A stretch of 64,000 nucleotides of DNA from Morinoia aosen (taxonomy: Eukaryota > Arthropoda > Malacostraca > Amphipoda > Talitridae), in assembly GCA_030386875.1 (NCBI GenBank), contig CM059562.1:22683360-22747359 (forward strand), in the 5' to 3' direction. The notes below the pieces were generated by a model. It saw only the letters and a list, made by a program, of their open reading frames with translations. It was not told the DNA's origin and did not search any database. Below, piece after piece: positions 21,811 through 33,604 of this stretch (position 1 is the stretch's first letter; each line of letters starts with the position of its first letter). A program made the position numbers and the translations under genes.

Positions 21811-22554
21811 GAAGAGTTGTGTTGCTTCTTGACGTATAACCTGATTTTTCTTAAAAATTTATGTGAAGAAATTAAAAACCAGCTCATTTTTATGTTTTTC
21901 GAAGTCTTCTTCTCCTTTTAGTTATTTTTTTTGCGAAAAATTTCTTAGGATTACAATGAGCTCAACTGTCATTTTCTGTGTAGTAGATGGTAGGTTCCTT
22001 TTATCTTTTATCTTATATATGTATTTTTTTAAATATTTCATTTTCAATAAGTATATATATTAATATGTGTGTGTACGTGCGTATGTATAGATATGTATCT
22101 ATATAAATAGATATACATGTTTCTATTTCATTTCTTAACGCAAAAACCATCCGGTTAATAAATTTTATTGTTATATCGAAATAATTCAAAAATAGATCTA
22201 TCACTTCCCCAGAGGGCGTTTCTGTGAATCGGATTAATTTCAAATATAATTAATGAAATAAAGTGCAATTTGAGCATATGAACCGTAGTAAAATTATCTT
22301 TCTGTCCGTATGTTGTACAAGCAATGAACTTTGATATTGAATATGTTTGTTTACCCATTTCTACCAATATTTTGTAGATATTTGTCAATCATGATTGGTA
22401 ACCGGCTTACACTGTATCTCTATTTTATCCCATGTACCCATGTCCGCATGATGTGGTGAATATCGAGAAGATATGGAATATGTTTTTGGTGGTGATAAAC
22501 CTTTGCATATTTTTAAGGCATATTTTTCATTTCTCATTCAACTACCCTTGACAG

Positions 22555-23205
22555 AGATAGACTATTGGCACGCCACGTATGGTTTGTCTATTAGTACGCT
22601 TCGTATTTTTTGTGTATTAATATGCCTCGTATGGTCTATCTATTTGTACACCTCTGATAGCTTGTCTATTAGTAAACCTCGTATAGTTTGCCTATTATTA
22701 TTATGCCTCGTACGGCTTATCTATTTGTACACCTCGGATGGTTTGTCAATTAGTACTCCTAGTATAGAACTTTTGTTAGACTACTAGCACACCACGACTG
22801 GTTTGTCTATTAGTACGCCTCGTATATTTTGTCAATTAATATGCCTCGTATGGTCTATCTACTTGTACACCTCTGATAGTTTGTCTATTAGTACACCTCG
22901 TATAGTTTGTCTATCATTATGACTCGTATGGCTTATCTACTTGTACACCTCGGATGGTTTGTCAATTAGTACTCCTCGTATGGAACATTTGTTTTAGGAT
23001 ACCCTATATTTAAGGAACTTTTAAAAGCCAATATGTTGGCATGTATCTCATGTGACAACTTGGAAATAAACATTTTTTTTATAGAACTTTTGTTAGACTA
23101 CTAGCACACCACGAATGGTTTGTCTATTAGTACACCTCGTATAGTTTGTCTATTATTATGCCTCGTATGGCTTATCTACTTGTACACCTCGGATGGTTTG
23201 TCAAA
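22555..23205. repeat. Degenerate minisatellite with higher-order structure
   Basis: Units of about 26-30 bp built on GTACACCTCGTATGG...TTTGTCTATTA repeat many times. They group into larger blocks of about 220 bp that restart with AGACTACTAGCACACCACGA (22777, 23096) or its diverged form near 22558. A non-repeat insertion of about 90 bp lies at 22990-23085. Confidence 0.75.
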
Positions 23206-23257
23206 TCATTTCTATCGCGATAATTTCCATCTCTCTCTGTAATGATATTTGTAAAAT

Positions 23258-23258
<1 letters not shown>

Positions 23259-23311
<53 letters not shown>
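23259..23311. repeat. (TA)n microsatellite
   Basis: About 26 uninterrupted TA dinucleotides directly after the minisatellite. Confidence 0.95.
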
Positions 23312-23313
<2 letters not shown>

Positions 23314-23624
23314 GCTGTAGCAAATGCGCAGGAAAAACAGCCGGGCGCGTCCGTGAGGGAAATAGGGGTGTGTATCACTAAGAGAAAGGGGGTCTATGTG
23401 AGGGGCAGAATCAGAATTTAAAGCTAGTACGCAAAACAGCACAAGAGAAGTGAGAGAGTAGGATATTGACATGTAGCACAAAGAAGTAGCATGAAAATTG
23501 ATTCACAACGCGCTAGGAAATAAGGGGTGTTTGGGGTTATAAAAGGATTTGAGAGGGCTGTGCGTAGTAACACAAGATGAAAGCGAGGGACACGTGAGAT
23601 TACTGGTGACTGGATTACTAGATT

Positions 23625-25968
23625 ACTGGTGACATCGTAATAAACAGAAAGAAACGTCAAGCGTACCTAGCCCTCCTTTGTGAAGAGCGAATATCTAGAA
23701 AAACATATAACCGATTCAGAAACTATGTGACAAATCAGATAAGGAAATCAAAAAATAACTACTTCACGCGCAAGTTTACTCAATTTAAAGCTGACGTTAA
23801 AAGGACTTGGCGCCTCCTTAACTCCTGCTGTAAACCGAATAACGCTGATAAAAAGAAAATTAAACATATTGTTCAAGACAATGTAAAATACCATGAGAAG
23901 AAAGAAATTGCTCATCTCTTTAACAATTTCTTCGTAAACGTAGGGAAAACTTTAGCTGATGGTATTCCAAGTAAACCTGCTGATCACCTGAAATACATGG
24001 ATCATATTCGAGAACACAACTTCTTTTTCTTTACGCCCACCAACTCTTCCAATGTAATTGCGTGCATAAACAACCTGAAAAATAAATCGAGTGGGTAACA
24101 AACGTTTCCGACAAAAGTACTTAAAATTATTGCTGATATTGTGGCCCCGCTGATATCCAATCTTATTAACCAATCTCTCATCCTAGGCACTTTCCCGAAC
24201 TCCCTTAAAGTTGCTAGAGTAACCCCTATCTTTAAAAGTGGTGAAAAAACCTGTGTAAACAATTATCGACCTATCTCCGTACTACCAATTATTAGCAAAG
24301 TATTCGAAGAGATTGTGTATAGAAAATGTACTCTTATTTTGAACAAAAATCATTTCTTTACGATAAACAATACGACTTTCGCTCTAAAAAATCAGCAGGC
24401 TATATTAAATCATTTACAATTCCTCTATTCTAATATAGATGAAGGAAAGCCTGTCTTCTCTGTATTTCTTGACTTTCGAAAATCATTCGATTGTGTGGAC
24501 CATAAAATACTACTCTCGAAACTACTACACTGTTATGGCATTCGAGGGATTGCCCATGATTGGTTCAGATCATACCTAACAAATCGGAAGCAATACGTTG
24601 TCATTGACGACGCAAAATCAGACCCATAGACAATTAGCCATGGAGTTCCACAAGGATCTGTTCTTGGGCCTCTCCTGTTTCTGATTTTTATCAATAATAT
24701 TGTCAAATCTACATCATTCTTCAAATTCATACTTTTTGTCGATGACAGTACGCATTCTGCGGTCCTTCCGAACCAAAATCCCGCTATGATTGTGGAGAGT
24801 ATAAATAATGAACTTCATAAGGTTTCATCGTGGCTCAAAGCTAATAAAATAAGCCTTAATATTGATAAAACAAATTATATTACATTCTCATATAAAAAAA
24901 ATGTATCTCTCCCATGCATTAAAATTGGCGAAGGTGAAATCGAAGAAACCAACTCATGTAAGTTTCTGGGCATCATAATAGATAAACATCTGACCTTCAA
25001 AGAGCACATCACTCATATTAGTTCTAAATTATCAAAATCCATCGGAATCTTAAATAAAGTTAAAAATTTTCTGCCAGAAACAGCTTTATAAATGCTCTAC
25101 CGAAGGCTTTTTTCTCCATACTTGCAATACGAAATAGAAGCACGGGACGGAACTTATAAAAATAAAACCAACCAAATTTTTACTCTGCAGAAAAGAGCTA
25201 TCAGAGCGGTAAAGAACCTAGAATATAATGCTCACACAAATGATTCTTTTAAAAATTTACAAATACTTGAACTTTCGGATCTCTACAAAATCTCCATTTG
25301 TAATTTCATTTACAAAACATTAATAAATGATGGCGACAATAGCCTAAGACAATTATTAACTGCGCAAACTGGTCATCACGACCATTTAACCCGAAATAGA
25401 AGTAAATTCATGCTTCCTTATTATTCAAATGCCCGGTCGCAACACAGTATCCTCTTCGTTGAAACCAAAACTTGGAACTCTATACCTGCAGAGATCCGTG
25501 AATGTAAATCCTACAAAGTATTCAAAAGACATCTTGAGTCTCATTTCCTATCAGAATACTAGTCGTGTAAGATCACCATGTCAAAATCTTGCCTCCTGCA
25601 TGTAACTAATGATAATGTCATAATGTAACTTGCCTTGGGTACCATAACCGATCTTCTGTCTGCTCTTGAATCGTTTTATCGAACATACTGTTAAATATAG
25701 CCGATTTGACCTATATTGTAAAATACAGTATAAAATATCGAGTTAATTATCTCAATGATCAGTGTAATGCGAAACTAGGTTAAGTGAACTAGGTTAAACA
25801 TTTTTGTACACCCTAGAATAACGTGATGGTAGGATGCCCTAGAAGTCGCTGAACTTGTTCGGGCCCACAGGTAGCTATACTCAAATTTGACCATTGTACT
25901 AGACTTAAGAAACGTTCTACCTCTGTATCACCTGTGGTAAATAAATTGTTTAAATTGTTTAAATTGTG
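23625..25968 (+). mobile_element. CR1/Jockey-group LINE, 5'-truncated, reverse transcriptase plus 3' UTR
   Basis: One frame runs from about 23640 to 25562 with only three stops (24096-24098, 24627-24629, 25089-25091) and no frameshift. In order: a linker (KKRQAYLALLCEERISRK...), NYRPISVLPIISKVFEEI at about 24260, FLDFRKSFDCVDHKIL (motif A), GVPQGSVLGPLLFLIFINN (motif B) at about 24640, catalytic FVDDST in place of YADD at about 24736, KFLGIIIDKHLTFKEHI, and the usual tail KTWNSIPAEIRECKSYKVFK before the stop at 25560. The 3' UTR ends in repeats of AAATTGTTT (25941-25967), a typical CR1/Jockey-type tail. The endonuclease is absent. The low number of lesions suggests moderate age. Confidence 0.85.
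23727..25562 (+). pseudogene. LINE reverse transcriptase ORF with three in-frame stops
   Basis: RNA-directed DNA polymerase of the LINE above; it would have copied the element's RNA at a nicked target. The first open segment begins at MTNQIRKSKNNYFTRKF, though sense sequence extends upstream to about 23640 without a start. The catalytic site reads FVDD, so the aromatic Y of YxDD is replaced by F, which is tolerated in some LINEs. The three stops fall in otherwise conserved stretches (after NNLKNKSSG, before TISHGVPQGS, before MLYRRLF). It ends naturally at SHFLSEY. Confidence 0.8.
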
Positions 25969-25997
25969 AGGGTAGAGAGTTGACGCTCACGGGCTAG

Positions 25998-26177
25998 CCA
26001 ATAGGAGCCTCAAAATTTTCGTGGGGTAGCATCGCGCTCACGATACCGTGATCGCGCTCCAGCTAGGCTGGGCGGATATATGAACCCAGCATCAGAAAGG
26101 GGTTGCCCACTTCAACGTTTCCTTGATTCTGTGTAGCACGTCGGCAAGATGTAGGGCCAGAGAGCAACAAAGGGAAG
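25998..26177 (+). promoter_or_regulatory. Possible promoter and non-coding first exon
   Basis: A CCAAT box (25998-26002) and a TATA-like GATATATGA (26075-26083) are about 75 bp apart. About 30 bp downstream of the TATA-like box is a start-compatible region (about 26105). A GC-richer stretch then ends in a good donor GGGAAG/GTGAGC at 26177/26178. The only ATG in it is followed at once by a stop, so the exon would be non-coding. No downstream exon was identified; chance is possible. Confidence 0.3.
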
Positions 26178-27120
26178 GTGAGCAAATTTTGCGTGTTAGT
26201 AAGTGAGAGGGTGTCAGGGAATGATATCATTCAGAACATTAATTTTGTTTCTTAAACGATTGGGGGAAATCAGCATACAGATATGTGGCAATTTTATCAC
26301 GTTGTGTGTTAAGGCTGGTTAGAGTTGGGAAGCGTCATCGAGTAACGTCAGAGTTTGAGATGCTGTTTCAAGCAGGGTATTGTGTTTTTTGTTCTCAAGC
26401 AGGGTGTTGTGAATTTTATTTCTTGAATATGGGTTAAAATAGCTTAAAGTCAAGAATGTCAAAAAAGAGCAGGCTACGTAAATGAACTGGTCACACGAGA
26501 GGTTGAATAATTATTTCTCAGAATGGAATTCATGTTAAATGGGATTCTTTAGTTAACCCACAGTAAATAACAATAGTGAGATCGTCGTTTTAACATTCTG
26601 TTGTGTGGGGAAAAGTTCGTTTGTCTGTAACACATTGTGCGGCCAGAGCCAGCCATAAATATCAATGACGCCATTTTGGCAAGTCAAGTAATTCATTAAA
26701 AAGCTAAACTTCTGAATTAATATATCTTTTATGTTGTTCATTATGCGATCAAAAAGAAATTATTATTTCCGGTTGGAATCAAGTGGGACTCTTCTGAAAT
26801 TGTTCAAGAATTGAAGGGGAGTAAATCAAATCAATCAATTCAATTTGGAGGGGTGTATTAGCCGTCAAAATACAGGGAATAAAGGTTCAAGGGGAATAGG
26901 TTACTTAAGATGCCCATTGTTCCCAGGGCGGGAGACTCAACGGCTTGGGGGCTGCATCGAAGTGATACAAAAATGGCGCACACCGAGCTGAAGCGTCAGC
27001 GCCTTACCGCCTACATAACAGCCTCAGGAAAGTGAAACAAGCGGCTGAGCGTATATAGCAGCCTTTTACACAGGCGCCAAGAGTTTGGGAAGAGTTCGGT
27101 ATTGATCTATTATCTTTCTT
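26178..27120. other. Spacer, no supported gene
   Basis: If the promoter is real this is its first intron. A tiny open frame (MAHTELKRQRLTAYITASGK at about 26974-27036) has a good start context but no further support. Confidence 0.35.
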
Positions 27121-27149
27121 CGTGCTGCGTGAGTGATAGAAAAACATTT

Positions 27150-29200
27150 TATTTCCAATAAAGTACAAACATGAAATCGTGATACATTGGTTTTTAAAAC
27201 ACCTTAACATTAACATCCTCAACTGATAATAACACATTAGTATCGTAATACCCGTGTAAAATGTTGATTCAAAAAATGATTGGCAGAAAGGCGCAACAAA
27301 AAGGAGTTCCTTTCCTTCCCTAATCTGATTTTGACAGTGCATTTAAATATAAGTAACTAAAAAGACAATCCTCGTAACGCTTAGTCGAATCATGTATTCG
27401 TATGTGAGCATTTAAATTCTATTAAAAGCAAAACTCGCGTTCAAATACCTTAACATAGAGACCCTTAATTGCTATTAATACATGGTTATCGTAATACCCA
27501 TGTTAAGTGTTGAAACAAATGATTTAGATCCTTAATTGCTATATGGTTATCGTAATACCCATGATAATTGTCGAAACATGATTCGGAGAAAAGCACGAAA
27601 AAAATGCGTTCCTCTTTGTTGCGGAAGTCGGATTTCGGCAATGCATTTAAAATACAGGTGACTAAGAAAAGCATAATTCATGTGACGCATTGCTGAAAAC
27701 CCTTTAGTTAGTGCGTATTCGTATTGAATTATGAGCATGAGAACATAGGAACTAGTGATACGAGCATGAGGGATTGATGTTAGAAGTAAAATGGGCAGAT
27801 TTGATTTATTTTGCGTCTAGAACTCTGAGGTAGACAATCGGGATTTGGGACAATTTTTCACACGGACGCATCATCTAGTATGCCAAGTGGTGAGCTCAGA
27901 AAGAATATAATATTCACTATAACAAAACAAAAAATTGTTATGATATTTCTTAGTTACGCTAATAGTGCTGGCGCAAAGAGTTCATCGGAGTTAAAGACAT
28001 GAAAATAATTGTTGTACAATGCTAGTCGTGATATTTTCAACATAGGTGGAACTTTACAAAAAGTTAACTCCCCAAAATATTGTTGTCATAATGTATTCAC
28101 GAGAGTAAGAAAGTAAGATGAGTTATCACACAAAACTAACAAGAGCAATTTAAGACCAGAATAAGAAGATTAAAAAATGATGTTCTTTAAAGTTGTGATA
28201 TTCTTCGAAACCTTGGCCCTTATAGAATGTTTTAATAAAACGAAAAAAGAGAAAAAAGATACTAAAATACCCTCATATTAACATTCTTTCTTTGCGGTAA
28301 TTAAAGCGGTCTTGAAAATGCAAATAAATATAAGTAACTAAGTAAATAAATCCCTGTGACACATAGTTTAAAACACTCTTGTTAGGGTGCGCGTATATTG
28401 GATCATAAGTCCATAATATTTGCAGCATAGCTGGAACAATACGAAAAGTTAAGCACCGAAAATGATTTCGTCTTAATGCACTCACGAGCGTAGGAAAGTA
28501 AAAATTGCCGATCAATTACGTCGCACGTTCAAATGTTTTAATATGAGCGAAAAATGCTTTCAAATATCTTGAAATTTAGACCATGACTTGATATCTACAC
28601 ATGGGGACCATAATACTTATACCGGTTAATTTTTTAAACAAATGGGTGGGAGAAAAGAGCTTAGAAAATGCATTCCCTTCGCTGCGTTGGTCTGATTTTA
28701 ATAATGCATTTTATTACTGGTGGTCAAGAAAACATTGTGCGTGTGGTGCATTGTTAAAAACACTCTTTTTAGTTCACTCCCATGTTGAAATTTGAGTTTG
28801 CAAACACAGGAACTAGTGAAATGAGGGATTATGGTTGAAGGTAAAATGGGTAGATTCAAATTAATTTGCGTCGTAGACTGTGAGGTTGACATTAAAGGTA
28901 ATTTTACATTGTTTCGTGTCAACTAGCAAGATAAATAACTGGCTCGGATAAAATGAAATATTTTACAATAACACAAAAATTAAATTTCATATGCTACTAG
29001 CATTGGCCCAAAAAAAGTTCACCGGATTCAAATAGATAAGAAGGACCGTTGTACAATGACAACCGTAGCATATTTGCAACACTCCTGGGACAAAACGAGA
29101 AAGTCAAAACAACCTAAAATAGTGTGGCCAAAGTATACTCAGAGAGTGTAAGGGACGACACATTGTCACACAATATTAACTAGAGCATTTTAGGAGGAGA
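27150..29200. repeat. Old, diverged tandem repeat with ~1.06-kb spacing
   Basis: Blocks recur in order, for example AGGAACTAGTGATACGAG at 27747 and AGGAACTAGTGAAATGAG at 28808. TGCATTTAAA(A/T)ATA-type blocks lie near 27340, 27642, 28318 and 28703, and CACGAGAGTAAGAAAGTA-type blocks near 28094, 28483 and 29138. At least two long and two partial units are present. No coding frame survives and no termini are visible. Confidence 0.6.
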
Positions 29201-29205
29201 ATATG

Positions 29206-29290
29206 TTCCACATATATATATATACACGCACATACATATATATATATATATCCATACACATATATACACATATACATACATACGAGCGCC
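29206..29290. repeat. TA/TACA microsatellite
   Basis: Alternating TATATA and CACATATACATAC tracts. Confidence 0.9.
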
Positions 29291-29514
29291 ACATGTGCGT
29301 ACATACATGATAGGAGCCATGTGTGATTCGCAATCCGTTTCGTGACATCTCTTAAAAAACTTGACTATTTTATAGACCCCAATATCAAAAAGATTCCACA
29401 TTCAGAAAGTCCGATGCTCTCAGAGTAATGCAAACGTTGTAAAATTTGTTCTTTCCAATATTCTGAAAGCAAATCGGAGGAATGATGTATTGGGTAGTTC
29501 TCGCATACTTTAAA

Positions 29515-29668
29515 TGATCAGGCCTGGGACAAAAACGCTCCCATGGAGTTTCTAGAGCTCAATCGTGTAATGAAATCCCCCAGCGTATAAAACTTTCAAA
29601 CTGCAAAAGAATTTAAGGCGAACATATCACGGCATTTTACATCTCCTTCATAAGGAATAAGATACTGT
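29515..29668 (+). pseudogene. LINE reverse-transcriptase C-terminal scrap
   Basis: One plus frame reads SCNEIPQRIKLSNCKRI, stop, GEHITAFYISFIRNKIL, stop. This resembles the conserved end of CR1/Jockey-group ORF2 (compare WNSIPAEIRECKSYKVFK in the LINE at 25.4 kb). Short and degraded; could be chance. Confidence 0.4.
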
Positions 29669-30254
29669 AACACCTCGTTGTTTTACATTGCTCAGCTGCC
29701 AAATCTAACCATAGACCGTTTGGCTTGAATGTGCTCAGTGCTCACTCCTACCTCCTACCTCACTCTTACCTTAAGTGTTTCAAACTCTGGGACAAGAAAA
29801 TTCTATGTTTGAGTTTGTTATTTATACTCACTAAAATGATGTCGTTTCCTTTCGTAACATGGTCGATTTCTGCATTTCTACATTGCCTCTCTAGCTAGGC
29901 CTACTGCGCAAAACATATTATACCTGAATAGCACAGTCGATCATGAAACCGCAATTAAGTTCATTTGTAATCAATGTGCAGATATATTGTAGATATTTGA
30001 AACTTTTAAATGGTACCAATCTACCACCGTATTTCCATTTTATCACAAGTACCAATGTCGGTAAGTAATTATTGGCAATAACGAAAAAATGACAAACCTA
30101 AAACGTTTATTGTTCTTATTCCCCCGACTCGCAGTTAGAAACGCGTCGCTCATTGTTACTTTCATCTACATGGAGCATTTTTTCTCTTTCAAGTGCACTT
30201 AACTATGCAGAACAGAGTGTTTCATTTCACTGTAAGAAACATAAAACTGAAAAT

Positions 30255-30346
30255 ACGGTCCCAGGTGCTGAACCTGCTTTGTATGCGCCCAGTCATTGAT
30301 GGTCGTTGTTTGACTGCAGATGTACAGGTTCAGCACCTGGGACCGT
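30255..30346. repeat. Perfect 22-bp inverted repeat with RE1-like arms
   Basis: The left arm 30255-30276 (ACGGTCCCAGG...GAACCTG) is an exact complement of the right arm 30325-30346 (CAGGTTCAGCACC...GACCGT), with a 48-nt loop. Each arm contains TTCAGCACC-TG-GGAC, which matches the core of the RE1/NRSE silencer element bound by REST (TTCAGCACC-nn-GGAC). The transcribed form would be a hairpin of about 92 nt. No element ends or target duplication are seen next to it. Confidence 0.85.
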
Positions 30347-30419
30347 TTTTTCAACCAAATGACGACATCTTATCGGTTTTGACGACTTCTACAAATTCCA
30401 ACCAGACTTAGAAGAATTC

Positions 30420-31290
30420 ATTATGTCACCTGTGCCGTTTTGACGACGTAAGTCAATTGAAAATCTAGTCCCTAAATTGACTGGTAGAGTGCGACATGGT
30501 CTTAACTCTCTTAACGGTCAGAAGCGCGCCGCTGACATGTAACTTGCCAAACTAGCTGATCTCCACCTCCACTACTCTCACGTAAATGCCTTTCTATCTC
30601 TAGTAGAATTTACGTCATTTTTATAAATTTTGATGCTTTTTATGAGTGCTATGGAGTATTATGCTCAGATAGCAAAGCTTGTTCAAGAGTTCTTCGGAGT
30701 TAAATTCATTGGAACCCATTTTTACTAATGTAGCTTCTGTCTTGGTTTAAAATAATCTTTTGGGTTAGAAATTGTATGCATGATGCTCACGCTCCAACCA
30801 AATTAAAGTTTAAATCTAAAACAAAATCCATTCTCCCTTTGAATCTGGTTACTTCTCCTACGATATAAATTGAATATAAATTTATAATCCGCTGCAAAGC
30901 TATGCACTTCATTCGTTAATGATTTACGTTATGCATCATCCATTCGTACGAGAAGCAAAGTTTTTATAGCTGATAGGCTGATTACTTGTCCCATCGCAAT
31001 CTTAGAATAGGGATACTTGCACCACTTCAACAGAATTGGAGAACAAGGGTAGGGAAGAAGCGATGGAAAACTGCACATTGAACACGCACTGTTGACATTG
31101 CTCAACATAGAGTATATTTATTCAAATCGCACAGTGTGAATTAAAACTTAAGAGCCAGTATTTAGGACAAACAGCATGATACCTAAAATTACGGTGCCTT
31201 GTGCCAAATGTCATACTAAATATATCAGTAAATTAGTACTATAACAGTTGATTGATTGATTAAAAGTTAGTTTCAGAGTTTCAGCAAAAA
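30420..31290. other. Spacer, no feature seen
   Basis: AT-rich sequence with no coding, repeat or RNA signal that I can support. Confidence 0.4.
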
Positions 31291-31294
31291 TGTT

Positions 31295-31625
31295 CGAGAG
31301 AGGATGGATGAAGGTACCCTTTAATATGAAGTTAAGGGAACGCGGAAACTATGCACAAGGTGTGCTCCCGCTCAGGATCCTCTGAGGACAGAAACAGAAA
31401 ATTGGAAGACAAGGTTGAGAAACGAAATAAAAGTTGAAAAAGTCAGAGGTGCTGAAAAACAGGACAGCAGTGAACTGAAAAAAAGTTGCTCCTTAATAAA
31501 ACCAAAAAAATTATTTCAATTAAAACACAAGGCATACCTAATTCTCAGTTCAAAACCTCGCTTTCCCCCTCCCCCTCCTCACTTCCCCTGGGAGTGCTAA
31601 TTCCCATGATGCAATATTTGTATTC
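31295..31625 (-). repeat. Dispersed repeat, copy 2
   Basis: Matches 1871-2160 in block order (see that entry). It is longer in the middle, with a purine-rich stretch near 31440-31500 and a pyrimidine run (CCCCCTCCCCCTCC) near 31565. Strand given as for copy 1; the true element strand is unknown. Confidence 0.55.
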
Positions 31626-33596
31626 CCGTGTGGCTTACTACAACAGTTCAGAACGTAAAATTCTGTCTCTAATTTATGCAAGAAATTTCTGAACCCAATT
31701 TTCAAGACCACGATGGGTGTGTAGTGTTTAGATATTGTTCACATGCAAATGTTTTGAACTTAGTTTGATATTATAGTTTTTGGCAGTAGTTAGTGTGTAT
31801 TTTTAACGCAGTTAATGACTCTGCGAGTTAAGTGCAGATTTTTTATTTTTTTTTGTCCACTGTTCGGACAAAGAGCTTCTAGCTTATACTTCATGTTGAA
31901 AAAAAAAAATGAGTACGCACTTTTAACTAGCACAGAAAATGTATTTTACAGCCTAAAAATTTTTAGATTCTTAAGGGATGTTTAAAATCTAAAATGAATT
32001 ATAGGTGCGCTTAAAGTTCAAATTAGAGCTAAGAAAGGTTAAATCATAAATTGAATGTTTATACGGATCTTATCCAGATAATTGCGCCCCGCCACTAATA
32101 TGCAACACGTATAGTTCACTCACTTGTAACTTTCGAAATAATGCTCCTATCGCTTTAAAATATCTCTCAAACGAAAGAATGTTAGAGTCTTAGAAAGCGG
32201 AAGCAGATAATTAAGTGGTTCTGGAGAGTTGAGAATGCTGCGGTTCAGAGACGTAGAGACGTGAGTGCGGGTCAAGCGGTGTGCGCAGAATGCCACTGGA
32301 CCACAGATCATGACACAGATGTGAAGTACGGAATCAGTCGTGACTCGTACACAGAAATGCATTGATACTGAAGGCCATCTGATAGAATGTTTAATCTAAC
32401 CTTTGGACCATTTAGTTTCAGGGAAAAGTATTTTCGTTTGTGAAAACGGATTTTAACTTTACTTTTCCCGAAAATCAAACCTCGTAGTTGAAAAATAAAT
32501 TTTCTATTAGGCTTGAAAGGGTGTTTAAATTTTTGAAGCAGTTTAAAGCAAGAACTTATGCTTAAATATTTGTTCGCTTTTTACCATTAACCGCGTAGAA
32601 AATATCGTTTGTCAGAAAGAGCTGTAAATTCGTGAGGTGCTGCGAGCCCTGCTACTATTCTTATCATAGCATGAACTGATCAGGCGTTGCCAATGAAAAC
32701 ATTTAATTCAAAGACACTCGCATTGAGATTGCTCACTTGCTAGACGCGGCTACTGCCAATTCCGACCATAAATTTAAACGCAAGAATCATTATATTGCCG
32801 GTGCGACATCGTGATGGAGCCTGAAGATCTATACCACCGGCGAGATCAAGGTCGAGAGGCAGGCAAGGAAAGTGACATCTAATTGAGTCAGAATCCAAGT
32901 TTACCAGCACCCCGACGATATCGAAGACCACCATGAAGCTAGTAAATAAAGCATGAAATGCAAATTTTTGAGGTGTTCTAACGAAAGGCTCACAAGCAGG
33001 ACCTGGAATCGAACTGTAAAAAGATTCGCAACATGTCTCCATCGGGTCTTTCTCGGACGGCTCAAAATTCTTGTTTTCCATTGCCTTTTTGAAAGTGATA
33101 CCCAGCGTTACCTATCCCAGAGTTACTACTCATCAACGCATTCATTATTTAAACTCTGTTCTGATTGTATCAATGTAAAATACTAAAACAGCTTGAGAGT
33201 ATTCTTCCTCGTTCCCCCTGATTCTGGATTTCGCTTTTTTCTGGATCGACTCGCAGAATTTTTGGGGAATAATACTAACATTGCAAAAATTAGTTAGCCT
33301 AAAATTCAAGAATGCAGTTCAGAAAAACCAGAAAAGATGGCTGATAAATATACCTTCAGTAAAAACTGCATAACAATGACTGCTTATCTTGGCATTGAAT
33401 CCTATTTCCTTTTCGGTCGACCTTTAGGTTTAATTTAGACTGATTGCCTCGAGCTCATGCGTTTTCACAATGCATCAGCCGTTCACGTTTATGACAAGCT
33501 GCAGTCCAACTGGACCCATAATTCACAATAGCGTGCCGCTGGCATTGCTGTGTATGTGTGCTGCCGCCGCTAATCTTGCGTCGCCATTACCTCGGC
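31626..33596. other. Spacer with no supported gene
   Basis: The 113-codon minus frame at 32740-33081 has no recognised domain and no splice context that helps it. Otherwise AT-rich DNA. Confidence 0.4.
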
Positions 33597-33604
33597 GACA
33601 CGAG

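Noticed and set aside
26974-27036. Small open frame MAHTELKRQRLTAYITASGK
   Set aside because: Twenty codons with a good start context but no donor at its end and no family match.
32740-33081. 113-codon minus-strand open frame
   Set aside because: No domain, no helpful splice sites, and composition like the flanks.
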